64,000 bases of DNA, taken from Lentibacillus sediminis. Lineage in GTDB: Bacteria > Bacillota > Bacilli > Bacillales > Amphibacillaceae. The position numbers and the translations under genes are program-made. The stretch covers positions 496,001 through 560,000 of the forward strand of contig NZ_NIXK01000002.1 in assembly GCF_002763455.1 (NCBI RefSeq), read 5' to 3'. The notes beneath the pieces are model-generated. The model was not told where the DNA came from, did no database searches, and was given only the letters and a program-made list of their open reading frames with translations. Positions 26,390-35,914 of the stretch are shown in pieces (the first letter of the stretch is position 1; the number at the start of each line of letters is the position of its first letter).

Positions 26390-28219
26390 TTAAATAGCAT
26401 CCAGCATCTGAAATTGCGATTTTACCAGACCATAGTATTCTCCATGCTTTGCCATCAATTCATCATGGCTTCCGCTTTCCAGAATTTTGCCTTGTTCCAG
26501 GACAAAAATCTTATCCGCTTCCCTGATGGTTGACAGGCGGTGGGCAATAATAATCGCAGTCCTTCCTTTCAACAGCCTGCCAAGAGCCTCCTGAATCTTG
26601 ACTTCTGTTTCCGTATCAATGCTTGCTGTCGCCTCATCAAGAATCAGAATGCGCGGATCAGCGAGTAATGCCCTGGCAAAGGAAAGCAATTGCCGCTCCC
26701 CAGCAGAGAGAATATTGCCGCGCTCTTCCACTTCTGTTAAGTAGCCGTCAGCCAGCCGCTGGATAAAGTCATCAGCACCGACAACTTTTGCCGCTTCCAT
26801 GACCTCTTCATCACTTGCGTCCGGGCGACCAAACCGGATATTTTCCATGATCGTGCCGGAAAAAATAAACGTATCCTGCAGCACGACACTGATTTGTTCC
26901 CTTAGACTCGCCAATTGAACCTCGCGCAAATCATGTCCATCAATCCGCACGGTGCCTTTTGTCGGGTCATAAAAACGGCTGATCAGGTTGGCAATGGTCG
27001 ACTTGCCGCTTCCTGTATGGCCAACCAGGGCAACCGTCTGCCCTTGTTTCATCTCCAGCGAAATTTCATGCAGGGCAATGCGGTCTTGATTGTAGGAAAA
27101 CTCTACCTTATCAAAGGTGATGTTCCCTTTCATATCGGTTAATTTATACGCCTTTTCCTGCTCTTTTACATTTGGCTGTTCATCCAGGTATTCAAAAATA
27201 CGTTCAGACGAAGCCATCGCCATCAACAATTGGTTGTACATTTGCCCAAGCCGGGAGATAGGTTCCCAGAACATCCCGATAATCAAGGCAAAGGTTACGA
27301 ATGTACCAATTTCCATGTTGCCGTTTAAAATCAGATACGCACCGTAAGCAACCAGGATAATCGTACCAAATGCATTGCACATTTCCACGAGAGGACGGAA
27401 CATCGCACTTTTCTTTGAGGCCGTGCGAATACTCTCGAAATATCCCTGATTCAATCCATTAAAGAATTCGGCATTCTCCTTTTCCTGAGAAAATGATTGG
27501 GTAATCCTCATGCCCTGAAGTCCTTCATTCAGATGAGAATTCATCCGTGACTGCTGAATGCGCACTTCCTGCCAGGACCGGCGGATATTGCGGCGCAGTT
27601 TGGTTGATAAAAAGAACATGATTGGCAAAATAATCATAATCGCTGCAGCCAGTTCCGGACTAAGCACAAATAAAATAACGAGAATCCCGATAAGCATGAC
27701 GGCGTCCATCAGCAAATTAATAATTCCATTTGTGAACAGTTCCTGCAGCGAGTTAATGTCATTCATAATCCGGACTAAAATCGACCCTGCCGAACGTTTG
27801 TCAAAAAACCGGTGGGAGAGATGCTGCACATGGGTAAAAAGATGCTGGCGCAAATCGTAAATAACATTCTGCCCCAGTATGTTCACCCATTTAATCCGAT
27901 ACACATTTCCTATATAACTTAGTAAATATAAAACACCGATGCCGAAAACAAGGTATGTCAAGAGTGTAATGTCTTGGTTAGTAATTGCTACCTCAATCGC
28001 TACCTTACCGATCAGGATCGGCACGGCCAAGCGAACGGCGGTTGATACAAGCATGGCAATAAACGCGCCTGGCAGGTATGTTTTTGAATATGGCTTTAAA
28101 TACTCCAACAGCCGCACCATTTGCTTCCAGTTAAACGGCCTCTCAATCGCCCGGTCCACGGAATAATGAAACCGGTTGAGTTGGCGACTGCTTTTTTGTA
28201 GCTTTGTTGCCTGTGCCAA
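26390..28219 (-). CDS. ABC exporter subunit (heterodimer, catalytically competent half)
   Basis: 609 residues: six-helix membrane domain (about 40-340) fused to an ATPase domain (about 370-605). Walker A GHTGSGKST, Q-loop VLQDTFIFSGT, signature LSAGERQ (SAGE rather than SGGQ), Walker B ILILDEATASID with the catalytic Glu and H-loop IIAHRLST. It resembles YknV/YfiC/BmrD-type subunits. It starts with TTG at 28219, placed by AAGGAGG seven bases upstream. Together with the next gene it should export drugs, lipids or peptides; the substrate is unknown. Confidence 0.93.
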   Translation of the reverse strand: MAQATKLQKSSRQLNRFHYSVDRAIERPFNWKQMVRLLEYLKPYSKTYLPGAFIAMLVSTAVRLAVPILIGKVAIEVAITNQDITLLTYLVFGIGVLYLLSYIGNVYRIKWVNILGQNVIYDLRQHLFTHVQHLSHRFFDKRSAGSILVRIMNDINSLQELFTNGIINLLMDAVMLIGILVILFVLSPELAAAIMIILPIMFFLSTKLRRNIRRSWQEVRIQQSRMNSHLNEGLQGMRITQSFSQEKENAEFFNGLNQGYFESIRTASKKSAMFRPLVEMCNAFGTIILVAYGAYLILNGNMEIGTFVTFALIIGMFWEPISRLGQMYNQLLMAMASSERIFEYLDEQPNVKEQEKAYKLTDMKGNITFDKVEFSYNQDRIALHEISLEMKQGQTVALVGHTGSGKSTIANLISRFYDPTKGTVRIDGHDLREVQLASLREQISVVLQDTFIFSGTIMENIRFGRPDASDEEVMEAAKVVGADDFIQRLADGYLTEVEERGNILSAGERQLLSFARALLADPRILILDEATASIDTETEVKIQEALGRLLKGRTAIIIAHRLSTIREADKIFVLEQGKILESGSHDELMAKHGEYYGLVKSQFQMLDAI

Positions 28220-28245
28220 GAGAGTCCCTCCTTTTTATCGAATTT

Positions 28246-29994
28246 TTAATTTGCCTGTTCCATAATTGCTTCACGGTCCTGGTACTGGATATCATAGATT
28301 CGTCTATAGATACCATCTTGCTGAAGCAGCTCTTCATGTGTACCGCGCTCGACTGCTTCTCCTTCTTCCAGTACCAATATCTCATCAGCATGCTTCAAAG
28401 AAGAAATCCGGTGGGCGATAATAAATGAGGTCCTCCCCTTCATGACCTCTTTCAATGCCTGCTGAATTTTAAACTCAGTCTGCATATCGACTGCAGACGT
28501 GGCATCATCGAGCACCAGAATACTTGGATTAATGCAAATTGCCCGGGCAATGGCGATCCGCTGCTTCTGCCCGCCGGAAAGCCCCATTCCTCTTTCTCCA
28601 AGCATGGTGTCATATCCTTCAGGCATTTCCATAATAAATTCATGCGCCTGGGCCCTTTTTGCTGCATCAATCACCTGTTCTTCCGGCATATCCGGATTTC
28701 CGTAGCGGATATTTTCCCGAATCGAAGTGGAGAACAAAAACGGCTCTTGCAGGACAAAACCGATTTGCTGCCTTAAGTTTTTGATCGGGTAATCAGAGAC
28801 CGGTTTTCCATCGACCAGTACTTCTCCCTTTTCCGGTTCATAAAAGCGGGTAATCAGCTGGGTAATGCTTGTTTTCCCGGAACCGGTGGAGCCGATTAAG
28901 CCGATAACTTTGCCAGGTGGGGCGTCAAAACTGATATCCTTTAATGCCGCATCATCGTCTGCCACATAGGTCAGTGTGACGTCACGGAAGGATACATGGC
29001 CTTTGATATCTTTTCCCTTTGCTTGTTCTTTCTCTACAATGTCTTCCTCTGCATCGAGAATTTCCAGCAGCCGTTCTCCGGATGCCTTTGCCTGGGAAAA
29101 TTGGTTAATAATAAATCCTAGATTCATCAACGGACCAAGAATATACCACACAAGACTAAAAAATGCAGTAAGCTCACCTAACCCGAGCGAACCATTAACA
29201 ACGAGATATCCGCCAAATGCAAGCAGTGCTACCACACAAATATTCCCGATAAATTCCATTAAAGGAAAATATCTTGCCCAGATTTTTGAAGTGAACAAGT
29301 AATTCTGGCGATACGTATCATTGCTGTCAGAAAACCGGCCAATTTCAAAGCCTTCTCTGGATAGTGATTTGACCGTATTCATACCGCTGATGTTTTCCTG
29401 CACCCGTGTATTTAGTCTGCCAAGCGATTTGCGGATCGTCTGGAATGCCGGATGCACACGCTTGTCGAATTTAAACACAACTACAGCCAAAAACGGCATC
29501 GCTGCCATGGTAACCAGTGCCAGCGGAACAGAATAGAACAACATAACTGCGAGACTGAACGTGATCAGTAAAAAGACACGCAGTAATTCCGCAAAGCCAA
29601 CAGCAAGAAAGAAGCGAAAACCTTCTACATCCTGTGTTAGCCGGGACATGATATCCCCTGTTCTTGCATTGTCAAAATACCTGAATGATAAGGCCTGCAG
29701 CTTTTCATACAGGGAGTCGCGCAGTTTGTAGACTGCCGTGATGCCAAACAGGTCACCCAAATACTGATGGTAATACGTGGCAACTCCTTTTATAGCCATT
29801 AGCAGAAAAAATGCGACGGCAATATAAGGTATCAGCTCGTATTGGTTTTCCAGCACGACATTGTCAATCGTTTGCTGTAAGACAATCGGATAAACCACGG
29901 TGATACCCGTGACAAAAAGCAGAAAGAATAGCGACCAAAGCATTAATTTTTTATAGGGCCAGTAAAATTCTTTTAGCCTTTTAAATGTTTCCAT
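28246..29994 (-). CDS. ABC exporter subunit (heterodimer, degenerate half)
   Basis: 582 residues with a fused six-helix domain (about 15-300) and ATPase domain (about 335-575). Walker A GSTGSGKTS, signature LSGGQKQR, but Walker B reads ILVLDDATSAVD: the catalytic Glu is Asp. One such non-canonical site is typical of heterodimeric exporters (BmrC/BmrD, TM287/288), in which the consensus ATP site carries the second subunit's catalytic Glu. It is 26 bases upstream of the partner gene and has a strong GAGGAGG before the ATG. Confidence 0.93.
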   Translation of the reverse strand: METFKRLKEFYWPYKKLMLWSLFFLLFVTGITVVYPIVLQQTIDNVVLENQYELIPYIAVAFFLLMAIKGVATYYHQYLGDLFGITAVYKLRDSLYEKLQALSFRYFDNARTGDIMSRLTQDVEGFRFFLAVGFAELLRVFLLITFSLAVMLFYSVPLALVTMAAMPFLAVVVFKFDKRVHPAFQTIRKSLGRLNTRVQENISGMNTVKSLSREGFEIGRFSDSNDTYRQNYLFTSKIWARYFPLMEFIGNICVVALLAFGGYLVVNGSLGLGELTAFFSLVWYILGPLMNLGFIINQFSQAKASGERLLEILDAEEDIVEKEQAKGKDIKGHVSFRDVTLTYVADDDAALKDISFDAPPGKVIGLIGSTGSGKTSITQLITRFYEPEKGEVLVDGKPVSDYPIKNLRQQIGFVLQEPFLFSTSIRENIRYGNPDMPEEQVIDAAKRAQAHEFIMEMPEGYDTMLGERGMGLSGGQKQRIAIARAICINPSILVLDDATSAVDMQTEFKIQQALKEVMKGRTSFIIAHRISSLKHADEILVLEEGEAVERGTHEELLQQDGIYRRIYDIQYQDREAIMEQAN

Positions 29995-30136
29995 GCAGTT
30001 CCCTCCTCAAGATGAAGTTTTTTCCCGTACCTATTAATATAACGGGTTTCGAAATAAATTTCCACCTATTTTGCTTAATTTTTATAAAAATATTATTTTT
30101 GCAATGACAAGGCCAAAATTACTCTCTCTTTACGAA

Positions 30137-30172
30137 CAAAAAATCCCCTGCTTGTGACAGCAAGGAATTTTC
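30137..30172 (-). terminator. Terminator of ykuV
   Basis: On the minus strand CCTTGCT / AGCAGGG stem followed by GATTTTTT, 12 bases after the ykuV stop. Confidence 0.75.
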
Positions 30173-30183
30173 TTCATATCCGT

Positions 30184-30627
30184 TCAATTAACCAAAAGTC
30201 GTTTTATCCGTTTTTCCAGCATATTCACTCCCCCGCTGCCGGAATGGTAGTGGCGCAGTCTCCCGCTTGCATCAAATAAGTAATAGGCCGGAACATACCT
30301 GTTGCGGAATGCTTTGGTCATTTCTTCATCGTTGTCCACGGCAATCGGCTGCGTTATTCCATGATCCCTTGCTTTCTTTTTTATTTGACCTGTATCCTTG
30401 TCTTTTTCCGAACGGGGCATATGCACAGAGAGGATAGTTATCGCGTCTCCATAGTCATCCCGTAACTGATTTATCTGCCGAATGGCCCTTTCACATAAAT
30501 CGCAGCTTATCGACCAGAAATGTACAAGGACCGGTTTATTGTTTAAAAGGTCTTTAGTACTTAAGGGACGGCTGTTCAGCCATTTGGTTGTATGCCCCAA
30601 TTCCGGCAGTGGTGTTTTAATTCTCAT
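30184..30627 (-). CDS. ykuV: Thiol-disulfide oxidoreductase YkuV
   Basis: 147-residue thioredoxin-fold protein without signal peptide, therefore cytoplasmic. Active site FWSISCDLCERA (Cys42, Cys45), then the family stretch VHMPRSEKDKDTGQIKKKARDHGITQPI and the cis-proline region NRYVPAYYLFD. Sequence and length match YkuV of Bacillus subtilis, where the active site is CHLC; here the second position is Asp. It probably reduces disulfides of partner proteins. Last gene of the leftward ykuV/ykuS/dap block. Confidence 0.9.
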   Translation of the reverse strand: MRIKTPLPELGHTTKWLNSRPLSTKDLLNNKPVLVHFWSISCDLCERAIRQINQLRDDYGDAITILSVHMPRSEKDKDTGQIKKKARDHGITQPIAVDNDEEMTKAFRNRYVPAYYLFDASGRLRHYHSGSGGVNMLEKRIKRLLVN

Positions 30628-30701
30628 TTTTCTCTTCCTCCCTTTGAATCAATCATCGCTTCATTCTATTCAAGGTACTAAGGAAGGGTTTCAAGCACAC
30701 A

Positions 30702-30731
30702 AAAAAAGGCCTTCAAAACGAAAGCCTTTCT
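30702..30731 (-). terminator. Terminator of ykuS
   Basis: Ten-base stem AAAGGCTTTC / GAAGGCCTTT on the minus strand followed by Ts, right after the ykuS stop codon; separates it from ykuV. Confidence 0.8.
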
Positions 30732-30734
30732 TGC

Positions 30735-30977
30735 TTAAGATAATTTTTGATCGACCATTTGGCAAACAGCTTCAGCATTGGTTCCTTGGGCGTTGATCAC
30801 CGGGCCGGCAATCGTGGTATCAGCCATCCCCATTACATCTTTGTCCTGGCCTGTTATCACACAGCAGTCGCAATGTGCGGCATCTTCTGCCGAGCGAAGA
30901 TCCACCACCTCATGCCCCATTTCCATCAATGCTGTTTTGACATCTGACAGTGACTGTTCTACACCGATTCGTGCCAT
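30735..30977 (-). CDS. ykuS: UPF0180 family protein YkuS
   Basis: 80 residues. The start MARIGVEQSLSDVKTALMEM, the CDCCVITGQDKDVMGM region (about 36-50) and the short C-terminal helix match UPF0180. The family is small, soluble and uncharacterised; the three cysteines near 36-39 are worth noting. AGGAGG lies 8 bases before the ATG. Linked to dapL as in Bacillus subtilis. Confidence 0.9.
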   Translation of the reverse strand: MARIGVEQSLSDVKTALMEMGHEVVDLRSAEDAAHCDCCVITGQDKDVMGMADTTIAGPVINAQGTNAEAVCQMVDQKLS

Positions 30978-31047
30978 CTCACCTGACCTCCTATATATGA
31001 CAAATTACATATATAGTTTTTGTTGGGATAGAAAAGTTATACCTCTT

Positions 31048-32169
31048 TTACCAGGACAAATGACGAAGCATGGCATCAACAGCGCGAACACCAGCCTCAA
31101 GGGCTTCTTCTTTCGGCTGGAGCTGTGCGGAATGGAGTCCGGTTTCTGCCTCCACGCCCAGCCAAAACATAAAGCCGGGAATTTCTTTCAGCATATAACC
31201 AAAATCCTCACCAGTCATGGCCGCTGTCGACTCCTGAAAAATGAGTCCTGCTTCACGCGCAGCTTCGGCAAACTTTTCCACATAACCTTTGTGATTGAAC
31301 ACCTGGTAATAATTGGCTCCGTAATCAATGGCAATCTTGCAGTCGTGACTGATCTCAAATCCACGGGCAATCTGCTCAATCCCCTTTTTTACCAGATCAA
31401 TCGTTTCCGGCTGAAAGGTTCGGATCGTTCCTTCCAGTCTGGCGGTTTCTGCAATCGCATTTTGTACAAAGCCGCTTTCCATTTTTCCGATGGTCACCAC
31501 CGCTTTCTCGAGCGGATCGACAAAACGGGAGATCACCTGCTGCAAATGCACTGTAAAGCTGCTTGCTGCAACCGTCATATCTTTTGTTAAATGAGGATAT
31601 GCGGCATGCCCGCCCTTACCTGTGAAATCGAGAAACAATTCACTTGTATTGGCGAATAAGGTGCCTGGCTTCGTTGCAACCGTACCTGCCGGGAGATCTG
31701 GAGCAATATGTAATGCAAAAATCTCATCCGGTTTCCACGCTTGAAATTCTGCTGATTCAAGCATAGGCAACGCCCCGCCTGGTCCCTCCTCCGCTGGCTG
31801 GAAGATAAAAAGAGCATTGTCTTTCATCGGTTGGGAAATAACAGAATCAAGTGCACCGAGCGCAATCGTCATATGAAAGTCGTGACCGCATGCATGCATT
31901 CTTCCTTCATGCCTGGAGGAAAAGGAATAATCCGTCTGCTCGTGTATGGGCAGTCCATCGATATCACAGCGGAAACCGATTGTCTTTTCCGGAGATGTTC
32001 CCGCAACCCGCACAAGTATTCCTGTTTTCCAAGTCGTCACTTCCACCCGGTTTATCTGCATCTTTTTGATTGTTTCCAGCAGAAACCTTTGAGTTTTTAC
32101 TTCCTTAAACCCAAGCTCCGGGATTTGATGCAGCTCTCTTCTTATTTCTTTTAATGCAGAAAACTCCAT
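31048..32169 (-). CDS. dapL: N-acetyldiaminopimelate deacetylase DapL
   Basis: M20-family metallopeptidase-like enzyme of about 373 residues that removes the acetyl group from N-acetyl-LL-diaminopimelate in the acetylase branch of lysine and peptidoglycan synthesis. Motifs: RRELHQIPELGFKE (about 9-22), ACGHDFHM (metal His/Asp), FIFQPAEEGPGGA (catalytic Glu pair) and TGEDFGYML. Start at 32169 follows AGGAGGAGCAGCAC. It begins 16 bases after dapH, the previous step but one in the pathway; the aminotransferase PatA is at 38.9 kb. Confidence 0.93.
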   Translation of the reverse strand: MEFSALKEIRRELHQIPELGFKEVKTQRFLLETIKKMQINRVEVTTWKTGILVRVAGTSPEKTIGFRCDIDGLPIHEQTDYSFSSRHEGRMHACGHDFHMTIALGALDSVISQPMKDNALFIFQPAEEGPGGALPMLESAEFQAWKPDEIFALHIAPDLPAGTVATKPGTLFANTSELFLDFTGKGGHAAYPHLTKDMTVAASSFTVHLQQVISRFVDPLEKAVVTIGKMESGFVQNAIAETARLEGTIRTFQPETIDLVKKGIEQIARGFEISHDCKIAIDYGANYYQVFNHKGYVEKFAEAAREAGLIFQESTAAMTGEDFGYMLKEIPGFMFWLGVEAETGLHSAQLQPKEEALEAGVRAVDAMLRHLSW

Positions 32170-32185
32170 GTGCTGCTCCTCCTGC

Positions 32186-32905
32186 TTAGTTGTCCAGTTT
32201 ACGAAGTTCCTGCTTAATTTCAGTTTTGGATTTCGTGTTTTCATCCAATTCTTTCAGCACTTTCGCAGGGGTGCCGCCCACCAGGGTATTCGGCTCGACA
32301 TCTTTTGTAACAATCGCGCCTGCTGCAACGACCGCGCCTTTGCCGACCGTCACACCTTCGAGCACGACAACATTGGCACCGATTACGACATCATCCTCGA
32401 CTACGACTGGTTTGGCAGATGGCGGTTCAATTACTCCTGCAAGCACCGTGCCTGCTCCAATATGGCAATTTTTTCCTACAGTTGCCCGGCCACCAAGGAC
32501 CGCGTTCATATCAATCATCGTGCCTTCACCGACAACGGAACCAATATTAATCATCGCACCCATCATGATCACACAGCCGTCGCCGATTTCCACCTGATCA
32601 CGGATCACTGCACCCGGTTCGATGCGGGCATTGATTCCTTTTAGGTCAAGCAGCGGAATAGCCGAGTTTCTGCGGTCATTTTCCACTACATAATCAGTAA
32701 TTTGACCATTGTTTTCCTCCAGAAAAGATTGCACGTCTTTCCACTCACCAAAAAGCACACCGCTTTTTGTTTCCAAAAAAGCCTGGATACTGTCATTTGC
32801 GGGTAGAGAATCCAGATTGTCCCCTTTTACATATACCTTTACTGGAGTGCTTTTTTTGCTATTTGAGATAAAGCTGATAATTTCATTTGCATCCATCATA
32901 TTCAT
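32186..32905 (-). CDS. dapH: Tetrahydrodipicolinate N-acetyltransferase DapH
   Basis: 239 residues: a short N-terminal domain (1-85) and a left-handed beta-helix of hexapeptide repeats (about 90-215) such as [21 protein letters not shown] and [20 protein letters not shown]. It acetylates tetrahydrodipicolinate, first step of the acetylase branch to meso-diaminopimelate. The N-terminus [13 protein letters not shown] matches the Bacillus family. TAGGAGG precedes the ATG. Confidence 0.95.
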   Translation of the reverse strand: MNMMDANEIISFISNSKKSTPVKVYVKGDNLDSLPANDSIQAFLETKSGVLFGEWKDVQSFLEENNGQITDYVVENDRRNSAIPLLDLKGINARIEPGAVIRDQVEIGDGCVIMMGAMINIGSVVGEGTMIDMNAVLGGRATVGKNCHIGAGTVLAGVIEPPSAKPVVVEDDVVIGANVVVLEGVTVGKGAVVAAGAIVTKDVEPNTLVGGTPAKVLKELDENTKSKTEIKQELRKLDN

Positions 32906-32968
32906 GCTGCATTTCCTCCTACAATTTTAACTGTCATATACTTTACCAGACTAAAATTTCTTCTGCAA

Positions 32969-33412
32969 TTATTTCTCCGATGTATAAATATCCCGCTTTA
33001 ATTCCTTTAAAATAGCTCTTCTGGTCAGAATTCCGTCAAAATAACCATCTTCATCGGCAACACAAACAAATGGATGGTTGATCACTGTGTTCAGCCCTTT
33101 GAGAAAATTATCTTCTCTCAAGAGGCAGGGAATGTCCTCCTTCATTACTTCATGCACACGTATTCCGCTCAGTTTTTCAAATTCAATGTGCTCCAGTCCC
33201 AATATCTGATTTAAAATCACCGTCTTGCCAATCGTCCCCACAAGCCTGTAGGAATTATCCAAAACAGGAACCGCTGCATAACCTGATTTAATTAATACCA
33301 GCAGCGCATGCTCCAGCGGATTATTGATCTGCACATGAGCAACTTTTTCTGAAGGGATCATAATGTCCCCAATTTTTATATCTGTCAACTGCTTATTTTC
33401 TGTTATCCCCAT
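32969..33412 (-). CDS. cbpB: CBS-domain c-di-AMP-binding protein CbpB (DarB/YkuL)
   Basis: 147 residues made of two CBS motifs (about 14-65 and 82-138). The sequence GDIMIPSEKVAHVQINNPLEHALLVLIKSGYAAVPVLD and the tail LTRRAILKELKRDIY fit YkuL. In Bacillus subtilis the free protein stimulates the stringent-response enzyme Rel and pyruvate carboxylase, and c-di-AMP blocks this. PycA is in the same window. AAAGGGG lies 11 bases before the ATG. Confidence 0.9.
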   Translation of the reverse strand: MGITENKQLTDIKIGDIMIPSEKVAHVQINNPLEHALLVLIKSGYAAVPVLDNSYRLVGTIGKTVILNQILGLEHIEFEKLSGIRVHEVMKEDIPCLLREDNFLKGLNTVINHPFVCVADEDGYFDGILTRRAILKELKRDIYTSEK

Positions 33413-33560
33413 TAATGAACGCCCCTTTGTAAGTTCTCTGCCTTTGATTCATTTTATTTTTCTGAAGGAAGGTTGGTTCGGGATCGACCGATATTATATC
33501 TCAGCCTCTGCTGTTCTCATTTTACCATAGATTAATTTCCATCACAGGTATTAGGATGTA

Positions 33561-33608
33561 TTTGCAGGAAAAGAAAAAATCCATTATAATATGAGCATAT
33601 GATCATAT
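33561..33608 (+). promoter_or_regulatory. czrA-czcD promoter with CzrA-type operator
   Basis: TTGCAG (33562-33567), 17-base spacer, TATAAT (33585-33590). An inverted repeat ATATGA-N8-TCATAT (33589-33608) overlaps the -10 and start site, as ArsR/CzrA operators do. Metal-free CzrA would block transcription here; zinc or cobalt would release it. Confidence 0.75.
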
Positions 33609-33619
33609 AAAGTCAGGAA

Positions 33620-33931
33620 GTGAAAACAATAGCTTATCAGCCGATTGATGAAGGTAGCGCAGAAATGATTGCCCAAGTTTATAAGGCACTGTCAGATCCG
33701 ACCAGGATAAAAATTCTCCATCTGCTTTTTCATCAGGAGTGTGCGGTCACTGCCATTGCGGAACAATTAGAGATGAATCAATCGACCATCTCCCATCAGC
33801 TGAAATATTTAAAGCAGCTGCGCCTTGTTAAAAGCAGAAGAGAAAAAACCAGGTATTATTATTCACCGGATGACGACCATGTGCGTACACTTCTGGAACA
33901 AACCATCAAGCACATACAGCATACCAGTTAG
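33620..33931 (+). CDS. czrA: ArsR-family metal-sensing repressor CzrA
   Basis: 103 residues, winged-helix repressor (HTH near 42-65, [20 protein letters not shown]). Near the C-terminus D85, H87, H98 and H101 reproduce the DxH...HxxH alpha-5 site that binds Zn/Co in CzrA/SmtB. It has no cysteine pair as in arsenic sensors. A GTG at 33620 gives the full length but has a poor ribosome site; ATG at 33665 after GAAGG is an alternative. It ends 10 bases before czcD, which it should control. Confidence 0.9.
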   Translation: MKTIAYQPIDEGSAEMIAQVYKALSDPTRIKILHLLFHQECAVTAIAEQLEMNQSTISHQLKYLKQLRLVKSRREKTRYYYSPDDDHVRTLLEQTIKHIQHTS

Positions 33932-33941
33932 GAGGGTTACA

Positions 33942-34850
33942 ATGGGACACAGTCACCACGGCCACGGACACACCCACCACAATACAAACAATGTGAGGGT
34001 GCTATTTTTTAGCTTTCTGTTAATTTTCCTGTTCATGATTATTGAAGCGATCGGCGGCTTCCTTACAAACAGTCTTGCTCTCATCTCTGATGCAGGCCAT
34101 ATGCTAAGTGATGCGGCCGCGCTTGGGTTAAGCCTCGTTGCCTTTAAGTATGGGGAGAGAAATGCGAGCCGCAGCAAAACATATGGCTACAGGCGCTTTG
34201 AAATTATTGCCGCTTTCCTGAATGGCATTACCCTTATATTAATCTCGCTGTACATCTTTTATGAAGCATATCAGCGTTTTTTCTCACCTCCTGAAGTAAG
34301 TGCAAGTATGATGCTGATCGCCCTCGCCGGTTTAATTGTCAATGTGGTAGTGGCCTGGATGATGATGCGCGGCGGCTCCCAGGATAACCTCAATATCCGG
34401 AGCGCCCTCTTGCACGTTTTCGGCGATTTACTGGGATCTGTTGGCGCTCTGGCTGCGGGTATCCTCATTCTTTTGTTCAATTGGAATATTGCAGATCCGA
34501 TTGCCAGTGTACTCGTCTCTGTGCTGATTATTATTTCCGGTATTCGCATTACCCGGGACGCGGTTCACATTTTAATGGAAGGCAAACCGGAACATATCAG
34601 CATCGACAGCATGAAAGAGAGTCTTGGCAAATTAAACGGGGTAAAAGAAGTGCACGACCTGCATGTCTGGTCGATTACATCCGAGTTTCCTGCCCTAACC
34701 TGTCATTTGGTCGTCGAGGATGGCATCGATCGGGATCAGTTGCTTCAGCGTGCCACTGCGGAAATCAATAATTCTTTTGGAATCACCCATTGCACCATTC
34801 AAGTAGAGGGATTCAGCGGCACACATGGCAACTGTGATTTTTGTGATTAA
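33942..34850 (+). CDS. czcD: Cation diffusion facilitator CzcD
   Basis: 302 residues, six membrane segments. His-rich N-terminus GHSHHGHGHTHH (2-13); metal site A in LISDAGHMLSDAAA and LLHVFGDLLGSVG (HxxxD in helices 2 and 5); cytosolic ferredoxin-like domain (about 210-290), ending in a CDFCD tail. It exports Zn, Co or Cd in exchange for protons or potassium. Start at 33942 is fixed by GGAGGG and by the His-rich N-terminus; the frame reaches further upstream but overlaps czrA. Confidence 0.95.
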   Translation: MGHSHHGHGHTHHNTNNVRVLFFSFLLIFLFMIIEAIGGFLTNSLALISDAGHMLSDAAALGLSLVAFKYGERNASRSKTYGYRRFEIIAAFLNGITLILISLYIFYEAYQRFFSPPEVSASMMLIALAGLIVNVVVAWMMMRGGSQDNLNIRSALLHVFGDLLGSVGALAAGILILLFNWNIADPIASVLVSVLIIISGIRITRDAVHILMEGKPEHISIDSMKESLGKLNGVKEVHDLHVWSITSEFPALTCHLVVEDGIDRDQLLQRATAEINNSFGITHCTIQVEGFSGTHGNCDFCD

Positions 34851-34926
34851 GCCTAAATACAAATCTGTTTAAGAACAGCTTATGTATGCTATAATTTCTC
34901 TATCATAGGTTAGAGGGGTTAACGTC

Positions 34927-35787
34927 TTGACTACAATGAGCCGGCGCGCTTTTTTGAAGAAAGCTTTAGGAAGCCTGCTCGCCTTTGTGGGGCTGAGCGG
35001 GGGAACATATTATTATGCCAGGGAAATGGAACCTGCTATGCTGAGCATTAATGAACAGGAAATACTGTCAGGCAGGATACCCGCGGCATTTCAAAACTAT
35101 CGAATCGTGCAATTTTCCGATACACACATCGGTTTTCATTATACATTGGAACAATTCCGCGGCTTGATCGCGAAAATTAATGAACTGGAACCGGATTTGC
35201 TTTTATTCACTGGAGATTTGGTGGATGAGCCTCATATCTATAATTGGAACCAGAATATTGTCGAGCACCTAAGCGCTCTTAAGGCGAAAGATGGGAAGTA
35301 TTGGATTTACGGCAACCACGATCATGGAGGCTATGGAACCGACATTTTATTGGATGTGATGGAAGAAGGCGGATTTAACCTCCTGAGAAACAGCCACACG
35401 ACAATTCAAAAGAACCGTGAGCGCATAGTGCTTGCCGGGATTGATGATTTAATGCTGGGCCGGCCCGACCTGAGAGAGACACTGGCAAACGCCAATCCCG
35501 ATTTGTTCACCATTCTTCTGGCACATGAGCCGGATTTTGCCGATATCGCTAAAGATTACCCTGTTGATGTGCAATTATCAGGTCACAGTCATGGTGGTCA
35601 GGTCCGTTTCCCGTTTATCGGCCATTTGTATACCCCTGTCTATGCGGAAAAATATGTACAGGGTAAATATGTTCTGAACGACGGGAATTTTACCGTACAT
35701 GTCAACAGCGGGATCGGGACAACCCGTCTGCCCTACCGGTTTTTATGCAGACCGGAAATTCATGTGTATACGTTGAAACGTTCGTAA
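34927..35787 (+). CDS. ykuE: Tat-exported metallophosphoesterase YkuE
   Basis: 286 residues. The N-terminus has a twin-arginine signal MSRRAFLKKALGSLLAFVGL. The calcineurin-like domain shows IVQFSDTHIG (DxH), FTGDLVDE (GD), YGNHDHGGYG (GNHD/E) and SGHSHGGQ (GHxHGG), a full di-metal site. This matches YkuE, a wall-localised Tat substrate of Bacillus subtilis. GAGGGG lies eight bases before a TTG start at 34927; the ATG at 34936 is the alternative. Confidence 0.9.
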   Translation: MTTMSRRAFLKKALGSLLAFVGLSGGTYYYAREMEPAMLSINEQEILSGRIPAAFQNYRIVQFSDTHIGFHYTLEQFRGLIAKINELEPDLLLFTGDLVDEPHIYNWNQNIVEHLSALKAKDGKYWIYGNHDHGGYGTDILLDVMEEGGFNLLRNSHTTIQKNRERIVLAGIDDLMLGRPDLRETLANANPDLFTILLAHEPDFADIAKDYPVDVQLSGHSHGGQVRFPFIGHLYTPVYAEKYVQGKYVLNDGNFTVHVNSGIGTTRLPYRFLCRPEIHVYTLKRS

Positions 35788-35914
35788 CTGAAAACAATGG
35801 CTTGGATTTGCAGGGGCATTTTGTCAAAATTGTCATAGATCGTTCAATGCACCCCTGTTTTCGAATGGTATAATGTGGCTAGGTTTACTTTTTCAGAAAG
35901 GAAGAGCGCGGGAA

